DNA of 64,000 nucleotides from Euglena gracilis (GCA_039621445.1 CP154956.1:73579393-73643392); one strand, 5' to 3'; counted from the first letter of the stretch, positions 22,501 to 34,605 are shown. Numbers and translations: made by a program. The notes: a model not told the origin generated them from the sequence alone.

Positions 22501-22874
22501 CGGGCTGAAAAATTCGAAATCTCACAAAGATTGTGGGATCCAAAACAAATACAATATATATGTATATATAGCGCAAAATCCATTTCTTTGACACAGGAGA
22601 TCGGGCAACAACGCATTCGCGATGTTGCCAATGGACCCATCCCCGCCCTCGGCGGCACTCCTCGCCAAGCACGCGGGCACCAGTTCGTGCCTCGGTCATG
22701 CGAAAAGCGAGGGCGAATGTGTCCGGGCAACGCCCATCAGTCGCGCCTGTCACACCTGCCTGGTTCGTCACGTGCTGGACCGCCCCACTGCCCACTGGTC
22801 CCCAGGCCAGGGGAGGGACAAATTTGCTGAATCTTAGCGGCCTAACTCGCACTAAGCTTTGAAAGTGATTGTAA
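19568..22874. other. Gene-poor DNA with local ATGCGGGATT repeats
   Basis: Words of the form ATGCGGGATTATGCGGGAAT are repeated at 20353-20407 and again at 20579-20617. CGGCCATTTT words recur at 21109-21180. A GC-rich block at 20690-20930 and one at 22600-22815 look like potential exons (plus-strand frame ending RACHTCLVRHVLDRP in the second), but no family could be assigned. Long C/G runs occur at 20626-20636, 21390 and 21465-21478. Confidence 0.35.
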
Positions 22875-23626
22875 ATTTGCGCCGATGCGCAAATCCAAAA
22901 AAATTTCTGTTTTCCATCACCGTTGCCTGAGACTCAGGACAGTCCGAATTAGTGTCTCCCTGCACCCCCAGGGCCTGGGGACGAAAGCAACGACTTGGAA
23001 CTCCCCGGTCTACGGGCACAGCGCTCCTGTGTCCCAGTGTGCAGGAAAACAAAGCGGTGGGTGGTGAAACGAGGGAGTCCATTTCGCATTTGCGCTTTGG
23101 TGCAATTTTTTTTCATTACAAAAAATAAAATGCTTTGCGCTTTGGCGCATTTTTAAAAAAAATGTCTCCTGGACTCTTTCTGCCAACTACTAATTCACTG
23201 CAAACACTTGGGCGGGAAATGTTCGCAGTTGGCGTTTTTTTCTCTCGGAGGGATGCCTCCACCAGTTTATGATCAGGCCTTTTAAAAAACCCTTCTGCCG
23301 GCGATTGGCTAGGCATTGCTGATCAAAAAAAGTCATCCGCGCTAGAATCGGACCAGGACTGGTGGAGATGCTTTTTAAAAAAGAGTGGCTGTTGCTGAGG
23401 GATTCAAAAAGAACAACTCTACTCGTGCTCCTCGGCTCCTTGCGACCTCTGAATGTGATTCACAAAAAAATCTGGAGTGTGCCAATTAGAAGCCAGCTGC
23501 GGCGTGCAATTTATGATCAGCACATCACACAACACACATGGAGCTTCCTCAAGACATTGCGCGAATGCGCAAATGTTTTACACTGCGCTTAAGCGCAAGG
23601 TAAAACATTTGCGCGCTCGCGCAATG
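22875..23626. repeat. TTTGCGC..GCGCAAA palindrome family
   Basis: Copies include ATTTGCGCCGATGCGCAAAT (22875-22894), TGCGCTTTGGCGCA (23135-23149), a half copy near 23086, and the large nested palindrome at 23555-23626. The same word reappears at 29965-29986 and at 60421-61220. Confidence 0.8.
23555..23626. repeat. 72-bp nested palindrome
   Basis: Left arm 23555-23581 and right arm 23600-23626 are complementary at 25 of 27 positions. The centre is itself a perfect palindrome, TGCGCTTAAGCGCA (23584-23597), and each arm contains a further GCGC palindrome. It could form a cruciform or a strong RNA hairpin. Confidence 0.85.
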
Positions 23627-23929
23627 TCCATAAACATTCTCAGGCGGCGTAAATTGCCCACGAAAAATTTGACTGAAATGACCCTGGAGACCCTAAAAAT
23701 TGTTCGCAAAAAAAAGCCAAAATTTTAGGTAACAACGCACATATAAATTTTTCCAATTCCGATGGCTGAAAGCATGAAGCGGAGAACTGAAATTTTATTT
23801 TACGCGGAAGCAGAAAGGATTACCTAACATTAAAAGGTTTTATAAAAATATGCATTTATTGATAAACCTCAAACAACAACAAGAGTCTCGGAAACATACG
23901 GGTAAATAATAAGAGTTACCCGCCCCCCA

Positions 23930-24175
23930 CCCTTGTCGTACGACCGGGTTCCTGCAACCTGTGACCGGAGGGGGGGTCGTAACACCCCCATAACCGGCAA
24001 CCTGTGACCGGGGGGTGGTCGTAAATGCGGGGGCAGTCGTAGGCAAGGTTGTGTTAAAATTTTCGCAACCTGCAACCTGTGACCGGGGGGGTCATAACAC
24101 CCCCATGACCTGCAACCTGTGACCGGGGGGTGGTCGTAAATGAGGGGTGGTCGTATGACAAGGGGGGGGGGGCGG
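23930..24175 (+). repeat. Tandem repeat with unit GCAACCTGTGACCGGGGGG
   Basis: GCAACCTGTGACCGG occurs four times (about 23955, 23998, 24070, 24112), followed by GTCGTAA or GTCATAA. The four units form two longer units of about 115 bases (23946-24060 and 24062-24165), implying a duplication of a duplication. Confidence 0.8.
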
Positions 24176-25022
24176 GTAATAAGGCTGTGTACAACTAACA
24201 AGCAAATATTACCACAAAAAAAAGAAGTATAAGCCACAATGAAGCGGAAAACCGCTTCACCGACATATTGCACGAAATTTAACATCATCATAACAACCAG
24301 TTACAGAGGCACAATTTAATTATTACGCAATAAGAAAGAGGAGGGACCACGTTCTTTCTTTATTATCAACTCTCCTTGACACCGATGTTGGCCACCGTCG
24401 GTGTCAGTTGCTCCTGTGGGCTGCCGGGGCCGCAAGCGGCGGAAGCAGGCGTCCGACAGCCCCGTGACTCCCCGCCTTGCACTGCTGGAGACAAAAAGGA
24501 TTTCGTACTTGGAATGTACCGATTACTCGCCTGGGAGGTTGATGGGGCACCCAGCAGTTTAGCGGTTGAGTTGTGCGCGAAAAGCATCCGTAGGTCCAGG
24601 AAAAGCAGGTAATATAAGCTGACGAAGCGGTTTCCCACGTACTACAGAAATATTTAACAGTGTTTGGTTACAAATGACACTGAATTGTAAACAAAAAAGG
24701 GAGAGGCTGGACCGGGTCCATTTCACTTCCCTGTACCCCTGAACGGTGCCCAGTCGTCAGGGGTACAGTTGCAGCTTTTGCTGGACCAGGCGGACGATCG
24801 TACAATCCAGGCTCCCCGTTGTTCTCGGTACGCAAACATTGTAGAATGCACTTTGTGTTTCAATCAAGCGTTAAACAGTTGTCAGCATCGCGCTTTTGAT
24901 TCAAATGCTTGTCGCTTTTACCAAAACACAGCCGTAAAGTGAACAGGAGGCGGTTTTCCGCTTCCTTTTTAACAGACTTCGTTTAATGTCAAGCGTGAAA
25001 TACACAACTGTTTACCGGTAGT

Positions 25023-25199
25023 ATGTACCATCAATGCAAGGACAATCGCATTGTTGATGTCCAAGAACAGAATTACAGTAATAGGCGTGGTGGACCACAA
25101 TCGAAAATGGTCGACGGCAAGCTGTGCACGTTCCTCAATATTCCACATGAGACATCTGCAGAGTTCATTGAGTCCATGAGAATACCTCCGGAACCATGA
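25023..25199 (+). CDS. Small open frame or exon (58 codons)
   Basis: The ATG at 25023 opens a 58-codon frame containing CKDNRIVDVQEQNYSNRRGG and ending FIESMRIPPEP before TGA at 25197. Its polar, non-repetitive composition looks coding, and a possible splice acceptor (CCGGTAG) ends at 25020. It may be an exon of the same plus-strand gene as 25530-26204, or spurious. An upstream segment at 24415-24500 (GRKRRKQASDSPVTPRLALL), which is GC-rich at third positions and carries a nuclear-localisation-like basic run, may be another exon. No function can be assigned. Confidence 0.3.
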   Translation: MYHQCKDNRIVDVQEQNYSNRRGGPQSKMVDGKLCTFLNIPHETSAEFIESMRIPPEP

Positions 25200-25529
25200 C
25201 ATCCGTGGAGTTTGTACCACAGCTATATTTTAACGTGCTAATCGCTTTTACATTTAAAAAATAATAAAATGAAGCAGAAAACCGCTGCACCTATGACTCG
25301 AATCGCGATTCTATATCATCATACCGAGTCATGTGACCACCAAACACTAAACGACACACATTCACATTGTTAACTTTCACAGCCACTGCGGGATGCCGAT
25401 CGATGTGATTGACAATTGCGATGTGGCGGGGACTGTCCACATGCAGTCGGCAGTTACACTCTGGCAGCATCCTATTTCTTGCTTCCTTACCTGTCTTGTC
25501 TTATCTTTTAATCCGTCCTTCATCCTTAC

Positions 25530-26204
25530 ATGGCAATTGCCTTGGACCACCCTGTGGCCAAGGACGTCCACAGCAGGATCCTCCGCCATGTGGCCCTGAA
25601 CGACTCCGGGTTCATCCCGGAGGGGACGGAGACCGCCCCCGCACCACCGACGGAGGGGGAGCCCCCATCCAAACAGGGAGGCCGGGACCCGAAGGATTCC
25701 AAGTCCAAGGAGACCAAAGAGTCTCAGGACAAGCCCAAGGAGAAGGAGCCCAAGGACAAGCCCGACAAGAAGACCAAGGACACGCCCAAGAAGGGCGCTC
25801 GGGGGAAGCAGTCCGCCTCCTCGCAGCCAGCCCGGCACTCCTACAAGTCGTCCCCGGAGTCGCCATACAAGGAGAGGTGCAGCCTTTTGCTCATGGTGTT
25901 TGCTTCATTATGTCCTGTTTCACTGTATTCAGTAATTATTGTTTATTTCTGAGGGAGCGTTTTTCCGCTTCGTTACCACAATCCGAAAAATCCATCGACT
26001 ATTTGACAATTGCCTTTCATGGACAACATCTGTGTTAACATTCTCCTATAACCTCCCTTCAAGAATGAGCAACACAAAGGCATCTCACGTAACTCCGGTT
26101 TCTGTCTGCTCTGTTTCCAGTACGTGCCACTCCCTGACAGCCTGATGCCGAGGAAGCGGTCTGCCCTGGAGAACATCCAGGAGATGGTGGTCGACGACGA
26201 GTGA
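25530..26204 (+). CDS. Charged protein of unknown function, at least two exons
   Basis: The exon at 25530-25876 starts with ATG (MAIALDHPVAKDVHSRIL) and then becomes rich in Lys, Glu, Asp and Pro (KPKEKEPKDKPDKKTKDTPK); third codon positions are almost all G or C. It can end at a donor AG|GTGCAG (25877). A second coding segment, 26121-26204, follows an acceptor TCTGTTTCCAG and reads YVPLPDSLMPRKRSALEN..., ending VVDDE and TGA, again with G/C third positions. The simple GT-AG join leaves two bases from the first exon and puts the second out of frame. An extra exon, an unusual donor (for example AAG|GAGAGG) or a sequence error must therefore be involved. The basic and acidic stretches suggest a nuclear or scaffold protein, but that is inference. 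Confidence 0.5.
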
Positions 26205-27690
26205 GCGGGCGGCTGCGGCGGCCACGGTGGCAGCAGGCGACTGGTGCCGCTGGTGAGGGAGGGACAAGCGAGACCCAGACCGAGACCCAGACCCACACCC
26301 AGACCTAAAACACACACAGACTGCTTCGCACACTGCACATGCCCATTTCGCTGTGACTTTCATTTGTGTGTCTTTGGGATGGCTGCGGACCTCGTGGCTT
26401 CGGGGGGTTGTCGGATCTGTCACCTGATTGTCTTGACAGTAGCAAAAATAGATCATACGCTCTTGTTTATGACTCTGCTTTGGGATACAATACAGCTTTT
26501 AAATAATGTTCGCTCAGTTTTTTTTGTATGTTGGGAGTTTGATGCTTCAGTGTATGTGGTGTGTTTTTCTGTTCAGATGGTTCAGTGGTATTCTCAGTCC
26601 GATGTTTCCAGTTTGGTACCCTGATATGTTTCTTACCTCCAGTTTAAGGAAGCGGAAAACCGCTTCTTTGTTGTGTTGCTTTTTTCACAGGTTTTCCCCA
26701 TTGCCTCCTTATGACTGAGTACTTCAGTTGCGGAGAGAAGCAGTAAAGGTCTGTATTGTTCTGTATCTTAGGATTTGCAGTCCATATATGCTATTCCTAA
26801 CTTCTTCTGTGCATTTTGTCCGTTGTATGATGACAAATATTCACGTCTCACTTTGTCTGGTTCATTACACCCTTTGGAATGATCAACTATGCTATGTCTG
26901 AAAGGAATGTTCATTGTCTGGACATCACACACTTGCATCCGATTTTGCCCTTTAGTTTTTCTGTTTTCTATCAAAGCGGTTTTCCGCTTCCTTTTGTTTC
27001 TGAAAAAATCAAGCATGTTCTGTTTGTATTTCATCACATACGATTCTTTGTGTTTAGTTTCCGGTAATCTACGCCTGATTTTGAAGCGGAATGTCATTTT
27101 TACCGCTTCCGGCTTTGTGTTTTTCTTTTTTTCCCCTTTTGCAGGGGGTTTCGAGTTCTTTCCTCGCCGGCGGCAGCAGAAACCAGGTGTGAATCTGCAC
27201 GTTCCTCCTGTTTTTGTAATTTTTGTATGGATTTCGTTCATTTGCATATAATTTGAAAATAAAAGTGCCGGTTTGGGTCTGTTTTGGACTTTATGGTAGT
27301 CCGTTACTGCAAGCCAAACGACCGTCAGAATTGGTCGAAATTTGCACCTCTTCCGGAAACCTCAAAAAAAAATGGGCCTTCCTTGGAAGCGGTTTTCCGC
27401 TTCCTCTTCCGTTTCGGACGGGTCAGAAATTTTGAGCAGTTTACGCCGCCTAAGACATTGCCTTCTGTGCCCGGCAGTGTGGGGCCTGGCGTTACTCACC
27501 AGACGTTGGGACAGGTCTCTGGGCTTCCCCCCCAACCTGGGTGGTTCCCGCTGTACCGCTTCTCGTGCTTCAAGCACCCAGGGATTACAAATTCTGTGAC
27601 ATGCCGTTTTTTTTCTTCCAGTTTTCAAAACGTGTGTGGAGAGTCCACCCTCTGGATGCGCCCAGAGGTCCGTGCCCTCGGACGTCGGTC
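26205..27690. other. Downstream region with palindromes only
   Basis: Mostly T-rich sequence carrying the last four GAAGCGG palindromes. At 26268-26305 ACCCAGACCGAG-type units form a short CAGACC-rich repeat. Frames at 27284-27763 are open but unrecognised. Confidence 0.3.
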
Positions 27691-27696
27691 TCCCCT

Positions 27697-29622
27697 ACTC
27701 CAAATCCAAACCGGCCGCATAGCCGGCAACAGACTTTTTGGTGGAATAGATAGAATTCAATGAGCGCACCGCCATTCGGGCCTCATTAAATTCCCCGTCC
27801 GAGGTCTCATCCCCCTCCCTGCCCGAAGCCGGGGTGTCCTCCTCCAAACAAGAAATCTTGAAACCGACTTTTTGCCGGTTGGAGGAGTAACCACGGTCCT
27901 CGCGACGCATACCGCGATTACCGTAGCCGGGCCGGGGGGAACGAGATCTGGGACATTGGGATGAGTGGTGGTCTTTGGAACCGCAAAGTGAACAACGGGA
28001 TTTGTGGCGGGATTCCGCATAACGGGGGGAACGTATTCCGTTTTTCCGTCAAACCGTCGTGGTGAACGGGATTCCCGTCGACCATGGCCGGTGTACCGGG
28101 GTTTCCCCGGTGACTTGCGCTAAGAGGATGATCCACTTCGCGAACGAGATCGTGAAGAATCGCGATTGAAATCCCGTTTTCGGGTAGGGGGGCCAGGTGA
28201 CCGACCGTGAGAAGGACGGGTTTCCTGACCATCACGTGATGGTGACTTGGGCCTACTATCGCTAAAGCGGTTCGCCGAAAACCGTGAAACTCCCGATTGA
28301 CGTGAAAACGCCGGGGAACCTGATCCCCGTGTGGAGGTCGAGCCCCTTGGACTTTCAATGCGCTTTCGCGCATCGGGATTCGGGCATTCCTGAGACATGT
28401 GACCAGATTTGTTGCACAAAAAGCACAGTTTATCCGTACCTTGGTCCGAAGAACGCTGATTCCGCGTTTTCGGTCCCGTGGTGGGTGATCTTGGTGACAT
28501 GGGTGATTTCTGCAACGCATTAACCGCTCCCTCATGGATTCCCGCGGTGGGATGCGTTTGGAAAGCGGACTGTATTTGCCCCAAAACTTGTGTGAGCTTG
28601 AGTTGCTTTGACACATGATTACAACGTTGGGCAAGAGTCATCTCATGCCTTGCCAACTCCTCGCGATGGATATCCTTCACGAGGGATGGTGTGAAATGCA
28701 ACAAAACCGCATCGAATTGTTCGCGCATTTGCTTCTCGCTAAGTTCATCAACTTCGGAAGCAAGTGCTGACCATTTGGCATACCAAAGGTCAATGCATTT
28801 CCATATGCGATCCGATGGCGCGCATTGTCGCCATTTCTTCTCCAGGGTAATCCTGGTTACCAAAATTGAGTTGGTTGAAGCGTATTCCTCAACCAGGTCA
28901 TCAAATGATACGCCCACCAAATTGCGTGCGCCTTCTCCCTCCTCCCTCGGCTGGCAATCGATGAATTCCATCTTGACTACCTCGGGATTCGGGTCTTGGG
29001 TGGGTCCCTTTAGTGCCCAGTAGTACTCCCAGTCCTGAAAAAATTGTCTTCGTGTGGTTGGATCCCCGGCCCATTGGTGTTTCACCTTGTTCGCGATTGT
29101 GATGCTGCGCTTGAAGTCTCTGTGAGTAACCTGCTGACCGTCGGTGGTATTCCAGGGGTTTGGGTCCGGGTAAGCCTTAACACCAAACGCGTTTTGCGGA
29201 TTTTCCGCTCCATGTGTACCCCGTGCAGGATTTCCTGCACCGTGTAGGTGTTGCAGGATTTTCCTGCGGGAATTGCGAAAAAGGTATACACAAAAAATCA
29301 TTTCTTGTAAGGGTGGTACTATTTTACCACAAAAATCTTCAAAAATCGGTACATTAGTTGGCAAATCCCACCAATGAAAACACACATACGATAGCTGGGG
29401 GAATCGTTCCGCTTCCAGAATGATGGGTATGAGAATAACTCCATGGGCTTCATCCCGCAGAATTTTAACTTTGATGGAGAAATTTTGAATGCGGATTTCC
29501 GCTTGGACGAGTAATTCCATTGGTGGTACGCAAAGTGAAGGGTCTGGCGGAAATATGCTTGCATGCCAGGTTTCCCATGAACCCTTTCCTACTTTGCTCA
29601 GCATTCCGAGCTCAGCAGACAA
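27697..29622 (-). pseudogene. Retroelement Gag-like protein with two CCHC zinc knuckles
   Basis: A 500-codon frame (29622-28120) encodes a capsid-like alpha-helical region (for example EYYWALKGPTQDPNP, QMREQFDAVLLHFTPSL), then a zinc knuckle CFLCNKSGHMSQEC and an Arg/Ser-rich tail (SRDGQETRPSHGRS, SRSRSRSGSSS). The frame stops at TAG (28120-28122). Reading through it continues as RKSPGKPRYTGHGRRE. After a one-base shift at a six-C tract near 28025 it reaches a second knuckle, CSLCGSKDHHSSQC, a second Arg/Ser patch and an acidic tail ending GYAAGLDLE at 27697. The intact protein would be about 640 residues. Two CCHC knuckles and an RS-rich tail suggest nucleic-acid binding, as in retrotransposon Gag. 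No protease, RT, integrase or LTR was found nearby, so the element class is open. A host CCHC/RS protein is less likely. Confidence 0.6.
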
Positions 29623-29639
29623 CCCTTAACGGACACATC

Positions 29640-32600
29640 GCAGAGCCCCCAAAAAAAGCAACAAAAAGGGCCAACATTCACCCAGCCTGTGTAACACCAT
29701 CTGGGGAAACAGTCAAAGCTTCAAAAAACGAGGGACTCGCAACGGGGGTTTTGGCCCTTTTTGGGAAAATTCACGTGTCCCGGCGTTCAAACCCAGGTTT
29801 TTGAACCTTTTTCAAAATGGTGTACAGGCTAAAAAAACACCGAAATTGGGCCTGTTCCCCGGGTCCCAACATCGGCGAACGATGCACACACCACCGTGGA
29901 GGGTCTCTGCAGAACCAGAGGGTCAAAAGGGTGGGTTTCACCGCAAGGTCTCAAAAAGTTTGGAAATTTGCGCCAAAGCGCAAATTAAAAATCAAAACCT
30001 TAAGTGCGAGTTTGGCCGCCTAAGTGGATGGCGATTTCTGCCCAAACAAATGCTGTTTTTAGGACCCGGGGGGAGGTGGAGAGGAGCGGACCCCCCCAGT
30101 ACCAATTTTTTTTTGGAAAGTAAACTTAAAAACTCAAAACTTAAAAAGTAAAAAAAAATAGTCAAAAAACAAGCCAAAATATCTGCACCCACCCTGGAGT
30201 AGTGGGGCGGGTGGGGCGGGGACTGCCCAGGCCGGTCACGTCAGGGGTTAGATGATGAAGGAGCATTGGGCGTGGGCCGTCAACTCCGCCACGTACAGCG
30301 CGGTCTTGCCGCCGTCAGGAGGGCTGGCGGACCTGATGGGGTGGGGCCACAGTCCCCCCTCCCCTGAGCTCAGGACACCACCAAACAAGGACCTGGTGCG
30401 GACAGGCATCCATTGTGTTCAGAAATGTGGGGCACACATTTTGCTGGTGAATAACAAAACCAGGCAAAAAAAGCCAATTCCAGCGGGGTGGATTTTTTTT
30501 CCAGCCAAAAATTTGAGGTGAAACCCCGAAACGACCAAGCGTGGCCATTTCTTGACAAATTTTGACCCCCCTGTTCGAAAAATTTATGCCAGCGTGCCGA
30601 AAATTTTCAGCCCAGCCAGGACGCAAAAAAATATATTACCCCTCGACCCTGGAGGTCCGCAGACTGGCTGAGAGCTGCTGGCTGGAAACAAGGTGTTGGC
30701 TGGATAGACTCGCCGCTGGGCAGGGTGGGCTCGTCTTCAGAAATTGTCTGATATTGTTTGGAGCCCAAACCAAATGTTTCCTTCTGGCACTTTGCGCCCA
30801 ATTTTTGGCAATTTTGTCCCATCTTAAGGGAAATCCAGCCCAGAGGCTAGAGGGCTGGCTGGAAAAAGGCTGCTAGCTCACGCCCTCCCCCCCCAGGGCA
30901 GAACGGGAAGGTCTGGGGGGTCGACCCCCCACCCGGGAGGTGGGGGGGGGGCGACCCCCCCATGCACCACAGCATTTTCAACAATTTTGGGAAAACGGTG
31001 AGTGTTGGCCAGGGAAACTTTTTGAAAAAAAATTGGCAAATGAACCCAACATGCATGGTTTTTTATGGAAAATCACATTTTGTTTCACAAAAAAATCTCA
31101 AAAATTTCAGGGTTTAAAAAAATGGTTTTTTTTTTAGGAGGGGTAAAAAATGAAAGTCAAAAAAATGAGACCAAATTTTGGCACAGTCAAATTTTATTGA
31201 CATTTTTTTCTCTTGGAATTATTTTTTAATTTTTAATGGCATTTTTTTTTTGCTTTGAAAACCTCTCATAATTAAATTTTTGAGAAAATGTTGAAATTTT
31301 GGAAAGTGTGAAAAAACGGGGGTTTGGGGTTTTTTGGGGGGGTGGGACCTCCGAAATGGGTCCCAAAAATGGGTCAAAAATACACCCAGCGCCGAAAAAT
31401 TTTGCTGCGCTGAAGCGCTGGGAAAAATTTTGGGGTCCAAAAATTGGTGCTCCCGGAAATCGACCCCCCCCCCAACACCCTGGCTGTTTGGCCGATTCCC
31501 CCCCCCCCCATGCCCACCCCCATAGGGTCCGACCGGCTGGAACAGGGCCCGACCCGGCATCAAACCGGGTACCAAAAAAACAGAAACCGAAAAAATCATG
31601 CAAATTTTTTTGAAGAATTTGTCCTTCTCAGCCCATTCCTGGCCCATTTTTAACATGTTGGCCCATTTTTGCAACTCCGAGCAGAAATCCATTACTGCCG
31701 CCTTTTTGGGGGGCTGTAAAATTGGGTGGAGGGGAGGGGGGTCCAGGGGTGGGGTCCATCTTGGCTTGAGCGAAGCTCTGTCCTCTTTACACCCGGGGGG
31801 GGGGTAAACAATTGGTTATATATAAAATTGGTTCGGAAAAACTGGTGACAGAAAAATTATGCGCTTCTCTTCTTTTAAATGGTCTGGAAATATTTGGGCA
31901 CACAACCTTTGGAAATTGATCTGGAAGAATTTGGTGGTTCTCCGACTCGAACACACGATGAGTAAGAATCAAACACGACCCTTCGGTGAAAAATGGGCGA
32001 AATACTTAAAATGATGCGGAAATATTTGGGCATTTTTTTTGAAAATAATTTCCTGGGCGAGTTTGGGCGAAATAAAAACTCCATTTTTGTAACCCTCCGC
32101 CTGACATGGATCAAAAGATATAAAATAATAATAATAAAGATAATCCGGATTTTTGGTGGAAGTGAATCCGAAAATAATATCTCCAATGTATACATTCTGA
32201 AAAAGAGTTACAACGGCGGGTGCAGAGGTTTGTTTGAGTGTACACAGGTGAACACAAGGAAAACAATTTTCTTTGGTTTATGTACCGGGCCCTGGTTTTT
32301 GGGGGGGGGGCTTAAGAGATTTTTTTTAAAAAGACTGAAAATATTCAAAATATTCAGAATTGATTCTTCCCCGGGGGGGGGGTTGGCATGGTCTGGGGGT
32401 GGGCATTTTTGTCAACTTTGGGCCTGGACTAAAATGGCCTTTATCTGGGCTCTGTTGCCTTTGGCAAAGGGTGTCTGATCCATGCGTCCAGACACGTTTG
32501 GCCCTGCGCCCTGCCACCTTGGGGTTGGGGTTGGACCTTGGCCTTGGTGCACTGGAATGCATGCCCCATTTTGACCCTCTCCACGTGGGGCGAAATGTCG

Positions 32601-33040
32601 GCCTGATCTTCACTCGGTCCACCTGCTAAAGCTGTGGTTAAGTTCCCAGTGTATGAGTTCGGGAGATGTATCCCGTTTTTCCTGGGTCCTGAGAAGCCCC
32701 CCCCCCCCCCCACACGACCGGGTATTATTTTCGCCAGTAGTCCAGGGGTGGGGGGATTTCATTTGGGGGTATAGCTTAGAAATCTTTTGGGATTCTGGGG
32801 GGTAATCCAAAAATAGAGAAGAATTTTCTTCCAGCGCTGCGGGACGGAAATGCATAAAAACGCCTTTCCCTCCTCACTTTTAAGCATATTGTGCAACCTT
32901 GGGTATTTTACAAGAAAAGTTTCTAGTGCTCTTTGACTTTGCATGTCCATGAAATCGCAACAGTCCAAAAATCCCTTCCTTTTGGTGCTGTTCGGGGGGG
33001 GGGGCTCGGATCCCGCAGTTGAACGGTATCTTTGTTGGCA
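29640..33040. other. Gene-poor region with C/G runs and A/T runs
   Basis: Contains a GCGC palindrome (29965-29986), C/G fold-backs at 30918-30960 and 31467-31510, a nested GCGC hairpin at 31385-31422 (CCCAGCGC..GCGCTGGG), and T-rich stretches. The minus-strand frame at 32760-32960 (MDMQSQRALETFLVKYPRL) might be a last exon of the LRR gene that follows, but there is no proof. Confidence 0.35.
30251..30335 (-). CDS. Possible last exon with an ankyrin-like repeat
   Basis: After an acceptor CCATCAG (30336-30342) the minus strand reads SASPPDGGKTALYVAELTA and then HAQCSFII before TAA at 30251. The pattern DGGKTALYVAELTAHAQ resembles the TAL..A...GH core of an ankyrin repeat. Only one repeat is seen and no upstream exon was identified. 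It could be coincidental. Confidence 0.3.
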
Positions 33041-33047
33041 GCCCCTC

Positions 33048-33305
33048 CTATGGTCCAGCAAAGGAGGTGATCCATGAGTAGCCCACCTGGCCCTCCTCGT
33101 GGATGGGGTTGCCGACAAGCGACACCCCCACAAACGATGCATTCTCTGCCCGTGACAGCGAGGCCAAGGCCGTGGCTCCGGCGTCCCCAATGAGACCACA
33201 GTCCTCCCTGCTGGGCTGGGACCTGTGTGTGCACACACACATGCACATACACATGCACGCGCGCATACACACACACAGACACACACACACACACTCACTC
33301 ACTCA

Positions 33306-33338
<33 letters not shown>

Positions 33339-34571
33339 ACACACGTACACGCACAGGCTGACACACGCAGTAAACACATGCACAGACAGAGAAATGCAGA
33401 TGTGGGCATCGCCCCTTTCCATTTGTGGGTCCCATGCTGAAGGGAACCAGCAGGGAAATAATGAACAGTGCGCCCCATTTCCCGCCCTGAACAAAAACAC
33501 ATGCCCTGCCCCAGAAAGCCCTTCCCCCATCACGGCAAAGGGTCCGTTCCCGGGAGGGCGGTGAGTGAAGTTGTACCCCAGCGACAACTGCAGCTGGCAG
33601 AGGGTGGGCGACTCCGCGAGTTTGGCGAACTCTGCTGGGGCCGGGTCCCCGCTCCGCCCCCGCGGCCCGAGGCGTTAGGGCAGCAGCCCGATGGGTGTGT
33701 GTGACCCATAGCCCACATGCGCCGGGTGTGAAATGGCGGGGGGGGGGGGGCTACCCCCCTTGTTGCTTGGGCAATACCAATGTCCAAGCAGCACCCTGCA
33801 CATCAGATGGGGGCATATGGCACGGGACAGGCTTCTTTTTACCAACCCCGGGGGGAAGGGGTGCCTTGTGCTGTGGGGCTGCCCAAAGCAGGCACCCCAT
33901 ATTTTGGACCCCAGTGCCTGCCGACCCATACAAATCCGTTGAGAATGGCTACTTTCGGGCCCCGGCTTCGGCACCGCAGGGGGTGTGCCATAGCACTGCC
34001 CACCCCAAAACCCGACCCCCCCCCCTCGGGGGGTCGAAAACGCCCTTTCCCCCTCCTGCCTGCCAATAGCACCCCCCCCCCCCGGGGGGATGCTGTCACA
34101 GGAATCCAGGGCCTCTTCTGCCTCTGCTGACCACCGGGAGGGGCTAGAGTGCCGGCCAGGCTGCCAGGAAGCCTCCCCTCCTCCAGCCCCTTGAGACAGC
34201 CAAAGGAGGGGAGGAGGGCCTGAGGGCGGTCCCGGGCGCGGCCTCGTCGCACAGCAGGTTGTTCTCGAGGAAGATGCGCAGGGTGCGCAGGGCGGGCGCG
34301 GTCCGCAGCATGGCCAGCGCCTGCGCCCCGCTGTTGGGGGCAAGGCACCCCCGGGGGAGGGGGCGGGGGCGGACCCGGATGGGGGGAGGGCGGAGTCGCT
34401 GGCGGTTTGCGTGGTTGTGCGTGAGGGTCCACGGACGTTTGCCAACTTGGGAGTCTGTCGAGGGTTGCATTTGGGTAATGGCAGGGATGCCGATGATCCT
34501 GCCTCTCTTCGGATGCAAGGCGAGATGCGTGTGTCCGATGAAGTGCACAGATTATGATGACAATTAATAAC

Positions 34572-34605
<34 letters not shown>

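Larger units (their letters stand above)
24241..27404. repeat. Dispersed GAAGCGG-AAAA/TTTT-CCGCTTC palindromes
   Basis: Copies of one palindrome lie at 24241-24258, 24948-24966, 25271-25288, 25956-25972, 26649-26666, 26974-26989 and 27385-27404 (the longest, a perfect 20-mer), with a spaced version at 27083-27110. Half copies (GAAGCGG) occur at 23776, 23804 and 24624. They fall between, not within, the plus-strand exons at 25023-25199, 25530-25876 and 26121-26204, consistent with positions in introns and flanks. Confidence 0.87.
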
